Shown: in pieces, positions 20,981-25,311 of the stretch
Numbering within the stretch: the first letter of the stretch is position 1
Layout: the number at the start of each line of letters is the position of its first letter
DNA from: an uncultured Eubacteriales bacterium
GTDB taxonomy: Bacteria; Bacillota_I; Bacilli_A; RF39; UBA660
Assembly: GCA_905211265.1 (NCBI GenBank)
Contig: CAJMAC010000017.1
Span: 1 to 25,311, forward strand
Direction of reading: 5' to 3'
DNA length: 25,311 nucleotides
The notes under the pieces: generated by a model
The model's database searches: none
What the model was told of the DNA's origin: nothing
The model's input: only the letters and a program-made list of their open reading frames with translations
Program-made: the position numbers and the translations under genes

Positions 20981-22212
20981 AAAAATTAAGTTATATAGTA
21001 TTTACTTTATTTATTTTACTTTTATTTAATACTAATATATATGCCAAAGAAAATACTGTAAATATTTATTTCTTTCATTCTTATACTTGTCCTCATTGCA
21101 AAAGTGAATCAAAATTACTTGAAGAATTAGAAAAAACTTATGATAATATAAATATTTATAAATATGAAATAAGTGAAGATAATAATACAGAATTATTATC
21201 ACAAGTAGGAGAGTTATTTAATACTAAAATTACAGGTGTACCATTTACAGTAATCGGAGAAAAATACTATATAGGTTATAGTGAAGAAAATACTAAGAAA
21301 ACATTTATTAGTACAATAGAATATTATTCTAAATATAAATATAATGATGTAGTAGGAGAGTTAATTAAATCAAATGATTATAAATATAATAATGATATTA
21401 GTTTACCTACTGAAGGAATAGAACAAGATGTAACACTTGAAGAATTTAGTAATAATTTTGGAGAATATACCTTTAAACTACCAATAATTGGGGAAGTTAA
21501 TACTAAAAATTTAACCCTACCATTAACTACAATTGTAATAGGTTTAGTAGATGGATTTAATCCATGTGCTATGTGGATATTAATATTTTTAATTACGATG
21601 TTAATAGGTATGAAAGATAGAAAGAAAATGTTTATCTTAGGATTTAGTTTCTTAATTACTTCTGGAATAGTATACTTTTTAATTATGTTATTATGGTTAG
21701 ATGTATCTAAATTATTAATTAGTGTTACTTATGTAAGAATAATTATAGGATTAGTTGCTATAGTTATAGGATTAATTAATTTTATAAAGGGATTAAAAAA
21801 AGAAAAAGGATGTACCATAGTAGAAGATAAAAAAAGAAATAAAATTATTACTAAAATTAAAACATTTACTACTGAAAAAAGTTTGCTTTTAGCATTATTT
21901 GGAGTAATTACCTTAGCAATAAGTGTTAATATAATAGAATTAGCATGTTCCGCAGGATTACCTTTAATATATACTGAAATATTATCTTTAGCTAACGTTA
22001 CTAAGTCAGAAGAAATATTATATTTACTTATTTATATATTCTTCTTTCTAATTGATGATATTATAGTATTTACTATTGCTATGTTTACTTTAAAAGTAAC
22101 TGGTGTATCAAATAAATATTCAAAGGTATCTAAAATTATTGGGGGAGTAATCTTATTTATAATGGGTATATTACTTATATTCTTTCCTAATATAGTTGTG
22201 TTAAATTTTTAG
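20977..22212 (+). CDS. Exported thioredoxin-like domain fused to CcdA/DsbD-like transmembrane electron carrier
   Basis: 411 residues. Signal/anchor helix 1-23 (ending IYA), then an extracytoplasmic thioredoxin fold with TCPHC (Cys38, Cys41) and cis-Pro in GVPF (Pro89). From about 182 there are six or so membrane helices with the CcdA/DsbD cysteine pair: Cys197 in DGFNPCAMW and Cys324 in ELACSAGLP. Reduced equivalents from the cytoplasmic mini-thioredoxin would move through the Cys197/Cys324 pair to the CPHC domain outside. The order (thioredoxin domain first, membrane part last) differs from DsbD, where the membrane domain lies between two outer domains. The protein is the last gene of the desulfurase operon. 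Confidence 0.88.
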   Translation: MKKLSYIVFTLFILLLFNTNIYAKENTVNIYFFHSYTCPHCKSESKLLEELEKTYDNINIYKYEISEDNNTELLSQVGELFNTKITGVPFTVIGEKYYIGYSEENTKKTFISTIEYYSKYKYNDVVGELIKSNDYKYNNDISLPTEGIEQDVTLEEFSNNFGEYTFKLPIIGEVNTKNLTLPLTTIVIGLVDGFNPCAMWILIFLITMLIGMKDRKKMFILGFSFLITSGIVYFLIMLLWLDVSKLLISVTYVRIIIGLVAIVIGLINFIKGLKKEKGCTIVEDKKRNKIITKIKTFTTEKSLLLALFGVITLAISVNIIELACSAGLPLIYTEILSLANVTKSEEILYLLIYIFFFLIDDIIVFTIAMFTLKVTGVSNKYSKVSKIIGGVILFIMGILLIFFPNIVVLNF

Positions 22213-22241
22213 AAAAAAATATATAAATATAATTAATTAGT

Positions 22242-22268
22242 ACTCAGGAAACTTTCGAAGCCCCGAGT
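22242..22268 (+). ncRNA. GC-rich hairpin of unknown function (candidate structured RNA element)
   Basis: ACTCAGG...CCGAGT forms a stem (ACTC/GAGT, one mismatch, GG/CC) with an internal CTT-TCG-AAG mini-stem. About half the bases are G or C, in a region otherwise around 20% G+C. It lies in the 3' UTR of the desulfurase operon just before a normal terminator. No T-run follows it directly, so it is not itself a terminator. I do not recognise it as a known riboswitch. Confidence 0.35.
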
Positions 22269-22277
22269 CAATTATTG

Positions 22278-22311
22278 CTTAATTTTCTTTTATTAGGAAA
22301 TTAAGTTTTTT
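22278..22311 (+). terminator. Terminator of the cysteine desulfurase operon
   Basis: CTTAATTT (22278-22285) pairs with AAATTAAG (22298-22305), followed by six T. Confidence 0.8.
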
Positions 22312-22350
22312 GATATGTAAAAGTCTTATGTTGTAAAAAAGTACTAACAC

Positions 22351-22379
22351 TTGACAAAATTAGTTTTTTTTAATATAAT
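22351..22379 (+). promoter_or_regulatory. Perfect sigma-A promoter, TTGACA-N17-TATAAT
   Basis: TTGACA 22351-22356, 17-nt spacer, TATAAT 22374-22379; 30 bases before the ATG at 22410. Confidence 0.92.
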
Positions 22380-22409
22380 AAATGCCATATTGAAAGGGAA
22401 AGGATTATA

Positions 22410-23006
22410 ATGAATCAAAAATTAATTCAAATAAATGATAATTATGGTGTTACAATTGATGAAAATGGTAATACTAAAATGGTTAGTAAAGAAAGTAATG
22501 ATTATGAATTTCAAGATATTTTAACAAAAGAAAATGAACTTGAAGATTTAAACTTAAAGTTAGATAATGCTAAAAATAAGTTGGCTTTAAATAAACTTAA
22601 TATCATACTTTCGACAGTGATAAATGTTTTTTTACTTGCTGGATGTACTTGTTTATTACTTAATATTGTTTCTCTCAAATTTTTAATTACTACAATTGCA
22701 GTTTCATGTATTCCAACGGAGGCATTTTCTTTGCTTGCGTTTGGAGGTATAGTTGGAAATTGTATTAAAAGGAAAAACTTAAAGAAAACTATAAAAGATT
22801 TAGAAGAACAAGTTCCAAAAGTAGAAAAAGAATTAAGTAACATAAAAGAAAAATCAAGATATGTTACTGACGTTAAGGCTGATGAAGATAAATTAGAAAA
22901 GAGTATACCAACTACATATTATAATTTACCAATATATTCTGAAAATAAAACTAATGAAAAACACGCAAAAATAAAAGTATTAAATTTAACAAGAAATAAA
23001 TATTAA
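22410..23006 (+). CDS. Unknown membrane protein with two central helices and coiled-coil flanks
   Basis: 198 residues, no family recognised. An acidic N-terminal part (1-40), a predicted coiled coil (about 38-60: ENELEDLNLKLDNAKNKLAL), two membrane helices (about 64-86 and 90-118, containing Cys79, Cys81, Cys100 and Cys118), a second coiled coil (about 120-148: LKKTIKDLEEQVPKVEKELSNIKE) and a polar tail. Both charged flanks probably face the cytoplasm. It is expressed alone from a consensus promoter, with ribosome binding site AAAGGA. In layout it resembles the 137-residue protein at 10222. Confidence 0.75.
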   Translation: MNQKLIQINDNYGVTIDENGNTKMVSKESNDYEFQDILTKENELEDLNLKLDNAKNKLALNKLNIILSTVINVFLLAGCTCLLLNIVSLKFLITTIAVSCIPTEAFSLLAFGGIVGNCIKRKNLKKTIKDLEEQVPKVEKELSNIKEKSRYVTDVKADEDKLEKSIPTTYYNLPIYSENKTNEKHAKIKVLNLTRNKY

Positions 23007-23088
23007 AATAATATACAAATAATAAAAACTAGAAGCATTAAGATAAAATTAGATTTTTTCTATAATATTTGTGCTTTGATAAAAAAAT

Positions 23089-23126
23089 AAAAGGTGAATT
23101 CGTGGATAAACACTAATTCACCTTTT
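23089..23126. terminator. Strong bidirectional terminator between convergent genes
   Basis: AAAAGGTGAATT (23089-23100) pairs perfectly with AATTCACCTTTT (23115-23126); an inner GTG/CAC stem closes the loop. A-rich and T-rich flanks serve both directions: the plus-strand membrane gene and the minus-strand AlbA_2-like gene. Confidence 0.88.
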
Positions 23127-23184
23127 TGTATAGCTAATATTCTTATCAGTCAAAAAGTTGAATAAAAAATACTTAATAATTTTA

Positions 23185-24486
23185 TCATTTTATAATCCAT
23201 TTACCTTTTTTAGTAGCACCTATTCTTTCTATTAATCCTAATTCAATAAGTACTTTTATATTTCTTTGGATAGTCCTAACACTAACATCTAATAGTTTTG
23301 ATAATGTTTCTTGCGTAATTGTTGGCGAATCTAGTATTAAACTAATAATAGATTTTTGTGTTTCAGTTAATTCTTTATTTTCTTTTGTATTTTTTCTAAA
23401 CTTATCTTTATTAAATGGAAATGTAACTCTAATAAAATTAGGAAAAAATTCAAATGATTTTTTATCATAACTTTGGAGTATTCTTATTATGCCTGTTCCC
23501 ATTTGTTCTACTAAATCTAAATCATTGAATACTTTCATCAATTCTTTGTTTTTAGGCAGTGAATAACCTTCCAAAAACTCTTCTTTTGTAGTAGATGGTT
23601 GAATGCCTCCATTTGATGATATAACTAATTTATCACTAAACATTTCGAATTTAGGAGCATATTCATTAGACCAATCATTGTGTACGATAGCATTAACTAC
23701 AGCTTCTCTCACTGCTGTGAAATCATACATTTTAATTTCTTTTCTTTCAGGATATTCTATTTTAGTAAATGTTTTATTCTCAATTTCAATTTTGTTTAGA
23801 ATATTCTTTGTTGCTTTAACTATAGAACAATTGCCAAAGTCTTCATTTTCGATTAAATCAACTGCATTAGTTCCTTCGTATTTACCAAATCTAATAGATA
23901 TAGTATTGTTATCAGCAAGTAAATAAGCATTATAATTATATTTGCCATCATCAGTATATAAATCTAATTGTTTTAAGAAATTATTGTTGATATTAAACCC
24001 TTTTTCTTCATAATATATTTTTAATTGGCTAAAAGTTAAATCTTGTTTAGGAGATACTATATTCCTTAATGAAGTTTTGGTTCTCTTGTTTACTCTATTA
24101 TTAATTATATCGTATGGCATGCTTTGTATTGAACTTCCAACTCTAATAAAACAACTATCAGGAGTCAATCCCATTCCTTTAATATAATATGGATCTTCAC
24201 TTCCTTTTGCAATAATTATTTTAATATATTTTTTGCTACTTTTTTCCAATACAATGACATCATACAGTCCTAATGTTGATGGCATAATATTATTCTTTAT
24301 TCTATCTTTAATAGTTCGCTGTAGCAAATCAATATTACCATTAATTCCAACAATATCACCCTTATCATTAACTCCAATGTAAATATTACCACCACTAGTA
24401 TTTAAGAATGAAATAACTTCTTCTTCAAATTTATCTGTTAATTTAACCTTAAATTCATTTCTTACATCCTCGATTACATCTAACAT
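23185..24486 (-). CDS. AlbA_2/Schlafen-like ATP-binding protein with C-terminal winged helix (COG2865-type regulator)
   Basis: 433 residues. An N-terminal AlbA_2 (Schlafen-like) nucleic-acid-binding domain (about 8-120) has EFKVKLTDKFEEEVISFLNTSGGNIYIGVNDKGDIVGI; a GHKL-type ATPase-like region has AVREAVVNAIVHNDWSNEY and SNGGIQPS...EQMGTGIIRI; and a C-terminal winged helix-turn-helix (about 380-430) has TQETLSKLLDVSVRTIQRNIKVLIELGLIERIG. This is the COG2865 layout, usually called a transcriptional regulator; some relatives sit in defence or mobile-element regions. AGGAGG lies seven bases before the ATG. Its promoter is overlapped by a repeat array (24524-24560), suggesting autoregulation. The divergent neighbour is a small antitoxin-like gene. 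Confidence 0.88.
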   Translation of the reverse strand: MLDVIEDVRNEFKVKLTDKFEEEVISFLNTSGGNIYIGVNDKGDIVGINGNIDLLQRTIKDRIKNNIMPSTLGLYDVIVLEKSSKKYIKIIIAKGSEDPYYIKGMGLTPDSCFIRVGSSIQSMPYDIINNRVNKRTKTSLRNIVSPKQDLTFSQLKIYYEEKGFNINNNFLKQLDLYTDDGKYNYNAYLLADNNTISIRFGKYEGTNAVDLIENEDFGNCSIVKATKNILNKIEIENKTFTKIEYPERKEIKMYDFTAVREAVVNAIVHNDWSNEYAPKFEMFSDKLVISSNGGIQPSTTKEEFLEGYSLPKNKELMKVFNDLDLVEQMGTGIIRILQSYDKKSFEFFPNFIRVTFPFNKDKFRKNTKENKELTETQKSIISLILDSPTITQETLSKLLDVSVRTIQRNIKVLIELGLIERIGATKKGKWIIK

Positions 24487-24514
24487 AACTTTACCTCCTA
24501 ATTTTAATAATTCA

Positions 24515-24543
24515 ATTATACCATGTCATAAGAAATGTCGCAA
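24515..24543 (-). promoter_or_regulatory. Promoter of the AlbA_2-like gene (TTGCGA-N17-TATAAT, extended -10)
   Basis: On the minus strand TTGCGA (24543-24538), 17 nt and TATAAT (24520-24515), with TG one base before the -10. Repeats R1 and R2 of the adjacent array cover the spacer and the -35, so a protein bound there would block RNA polymerase. Confidence 0.7.
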
Positions 24544-24560
24544 GAAAATTTCGCAAGAAA
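24524..24560. repeat. Operator-like repeat cluster A (three TGTC-RY-AAGAAA units)
   Basis: Three direct copies: TGTCATAAGAAA (24524-24535), TGTCGCAAGAAA (24536-24547) and TTTCGCAAGAAA (24549-24560), with start-to-start distances of 12 and 13 bases. They overlap the promoter of the minus-strand AlbA_2-like gene. Confidence 0.8.
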
Positions 24561-24612
24561 AAAATAAAATTTCTTATATTTTCTAAGTTGTAGTTACTAA
24601 TAGACAAAATAT

Positions 24613-24649
24613 TGTCGTGAGAAAATGTCATAAGAAATGTCGTAAGAAA
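24613..24649. repeat. Operator-like repeat cluster B (three TGTC-RY-RAGAAA units)
   Basis: TGTCGTGAGAAA (24613-24624), TGTCATAAGAAA (24626-24637) and TGTCGTAAGAAA (24638-24649), start-to-start distances 13 and 12, in the same orientation as cluster A and 53 bases beyond it. It lies directly upstream of the region where the antitoxin-like gene's promoter (TATAAT 24692-24697) is expected. Confidence 0.8.
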
Positions 24650-24662
24650 AAAACATGATATT

Positions 24663-24673
24663 AAAAACTAGTA
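24663..24673 (+). repeat. Upstream copy of the AAAAACTAGTA sequence that flanks the antitoxin-like gene
   Basis: AAAAACTAGTA at 24663-24673 is repeated exactly at 24903-24913, and similarity continues (TTTT, then AAATT at matching distance). The gene at 24723-24911 is thus bracketed by direct repeats 240 bases apart; the downstream copy forms a terminator, the upstream one lacks the pairing arm. Confidence 0.5.
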
Positions 24674-24722
24674 CTTTTGTAGAAATTGCTGTATAATATA
24701 TGTAAGATAGTTGGTGAATTAT

Positions 24723-24911
24723 GTGAATAATAAGATAACAGAAAAAGAAATTCAGGAAAAAATAAGAATGGTTGATGGTGCAATGTCTCAGGAAGGTATG
24801 CCATTAACTGAGAGTATAAAAAGAAAACTTTATAATTGTATTATTGGTAAATCTTCATCTGAGATAGAACGTAAGAAAATTATAGAAAAATATACAAATG
24901 ATAAAAACTAG
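24723..24911 (+). CDS. VbhA-like antitoxin family small protein
   Basis: 62 residues from GTG 24723, chosen because GGTGA lies five bases upstream; TTG 24711 is an in-frame alternative, and the ATG at 24721 is out of frame and hits TGA. The helical pattern ITEKEIQEKIRMVDGAMSQEGMPLTES...IIGKSSSEIERKKIIEKY resembles the antitoxin VbhA family: two or three helices with an 'A..EG' segment followed by a 'G.is.eE' turn. VbhA-type antitoxins inhibit Fic AMP-transferases through an S/T-xxx-E-G/N motif; here Glu24-Gly25 is present but the expected Ser/Thr four residues earlier is Ala20 (Ser22 is nearby). No Fic gene follows. It is divergent from the AlbA_2-like regulator and shares the repeat-bearing intergenic region. 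Confidence 0.6.
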   Translation: MNNKITEKEIQEKIRMVDGAMSQEGMPLTESIKRKLYNCIIGKSSSEIERKKIIEKYTNDKN

Positions 24912-24941
24912 TAATTTTACATAAATTTTTACTAGTTTTTT
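24903..24941 (+). terminator. Terminator overlapping the stop codon of the antitoxin-like gene
   Basis: AAAAACTAGTAA (24903-24914) pairs with TTACTAGTTTTT (24929-24940), followed by more T-rich sequence; the TAG stop (24909-24911) lies in the first arm. Confidence 0.85.
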
Positions 24942-24990
24942 CTTTTAATTCTATATTTATATTACCATAAAATCATCTTTTTTTCAAGAC

Positions 24991-25019
24991 TTGTAATTTA
25001 TTAAAATATATAGTATTAA
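24991..25019 (+). promoter_or_regulatory. Probable promoter (TTGTAA-N17-TATTAA) for the last gene
   Basis: TTGTAA 24991-24996 and TATTAA 25014-25019, spaced by 17 nt, 18 bases before the ATG at 25038. Confidence 0.5.
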
Positions 25020-25037
25020 ATATATGAAAGGATGATA

Positions 25038-25311
25038 TTATGTTAGAAATATTAAATAATAATAATGAAGATATAAATAGTATTATAAAGTTAGATAATA
25101 AAAATTATTTAACTAAAAATATGATAAGTGAATTAATAGTAAATAAAAATAATTTATTAAAAAGTATAGGATTAATAGAAATAAATAATAATGTATTAAA
25201 ATTAATAATTAAATATTTTTCTTTAAGTAGTTATATAGATAAATATAATTATAATGAAATAATAAATGAATTAGTGGAGGTATTTTATACTTATAGAACT
25301 TATTTATCAAA
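25038..25311 (+). CDS. DUF6323-like protein, 3' end outside the window
   Basis: 91 codons are visible and the frame runs off the window end. The ATG at 25038 has AAAGGATGAT as ribosome binding site. The sequence is helical: MISELIVNKNNLLKSIGLIEINNNVLKLIIKYF, then SSYIDKYNYNEIINELVEVFYTYRTYL. This matches my recollection of the DUF6323 pattern (a helix ending in 'R..sL...G.iE', then 'Li..F..S.yi...nY...l.eL.eiFY.yK'). The function is unknown. DUF6323 genes are commonly followed by a DUF6179 gene, which would lie just outside the window. No signal peptide or membrane helix is seen. Confidence 0.6.

Noticed and set aside
22242..22268. tRNA fragment or known riboswitch
   Set aside because: No cloverleaf or T-arm consensus; the stem and loops do not match the preQ1, SAM, guanidine or fluoride patterns I know, and it sits at the end of an operon rather than in a leader.
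22511..23926. ORFs at 22511-22843 (minus) and 23603-23926 (plus)
   Set aside because: Both are shadows of genes with promoters and ribosome binding sites on the opposite strand.
24524..24649. CRISPR array or replication-origin iterons
   Set aside because: Units are 12 bp with essentially no spacers, in two clusters over a divergent promoter; no cas genes or replication initiator gene nearby. An operator array fits better.
1..25311. Mycoplasma-type genetic code (TGA = Trp), suggested by the very low G+C
   Set aside because: TGA acts as a true stop (for example at the ends of the genes at 8984 and 20980) and Trp is encoded by TGG throughout.
1..25311. Insertion sequences, transposases, integrases or phage genes
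   Set aside because: No ORF carries transposase or integrase motifs and no terminal inverted repeats with target duplications were seen.

Overview
The window is very AT-rich (roughly a quarter G+C by eye) and comes from a low-GC, Gram-positive-type bacterium. It uses the standard bacterial code: TGA is a real stop, for example at the ends of the yqfC-like and thioredoxin-like genes, and Trp is TGG. Signs of an endospore-former are a CotY/CotZ-type coat protein and a yqfC-yqfD pair. LemA/DUF2207, AGCS, YtqA and cadherin-like surface domains all fit an uncultured gut Bacillota lineage (Bacilli/Erysipelotrichia-like). I cannot name the species.

Layout. 1-1385: 3' part of a large surface protein with a C-type-lectin/FGE-like domain; its paralogue lies at 10723-12636 fused to a type IV prepilin N-terminus. 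1475-4442: a degenerate NodB-like exported protein, a small membrane coiled-coil protein, a phosphodiester glycosidase (NAGPA) domain protein and dCMP deaminase. 4504-6775: LemA plus DUF2207. 6818-7240 (minus): CotZ-like coat protein. 7353-8696: Na+/amino-acid (AGCS) symporter. 8745-10166: YqfC and YqfD. 10222-13369: small membrane protein, the prepilin/lectin-like protein, and an unknown protein. 13491-16931: secreted GH73-type glucosaminidase with SH3, cadherin-like and dockerin-like domains, followed by a membrane-anchored cadherin-like protein. 17776-19436 (minus): YtqA-like radical SAM protein and an alpha/beta hydrolase. 19602-22212: a tightly overlapping operon of cysteine desulfurase, thioredoxin-like protein and a thioredoxin-CcdA/DsbD-like membrane fusion. 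22410-23006: unknown coiled-coil membrane protein. 23185-24486 (minus): AlbA_2/Schlafen-like ATP-binding regulator, divergent from a small VbhA-like antitoxin gene (24723-24911). 25038-end: start of a DUF6323-like gene.

The most interesting stretch is the apparently empty 16932-17775. It holds two tandem, diverged copies of a small locus. Each has a promoter with exact 17-nt spacing, a strong ribosome binding site and a tiny hydrophobic peptide ending in a polar Asn/Lys tail. The first copy also has an overlapping leader ORF, a near-consensus antisense promoter (TTGACA-N17-TATTAT) firing back over the mRNA 3' end, a bidirectional terminator, and exact 5'/3' long-range complementarity. Together these look like a type I toxin-antitoxin system with a hok/mok-style leader.

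A second notable structure is an array of six 12-bp repeats in two clusters of three (24524-24560 and 24613-24649), sitting between and over the divergent promoters of the AlbA_2-type regulator and the antitoxin-like gene. A third is the pair of lectin-like C-termini, which resemble targets of diversity-generating retroelements, although no reverse transcriptase or template repeat is in this window.
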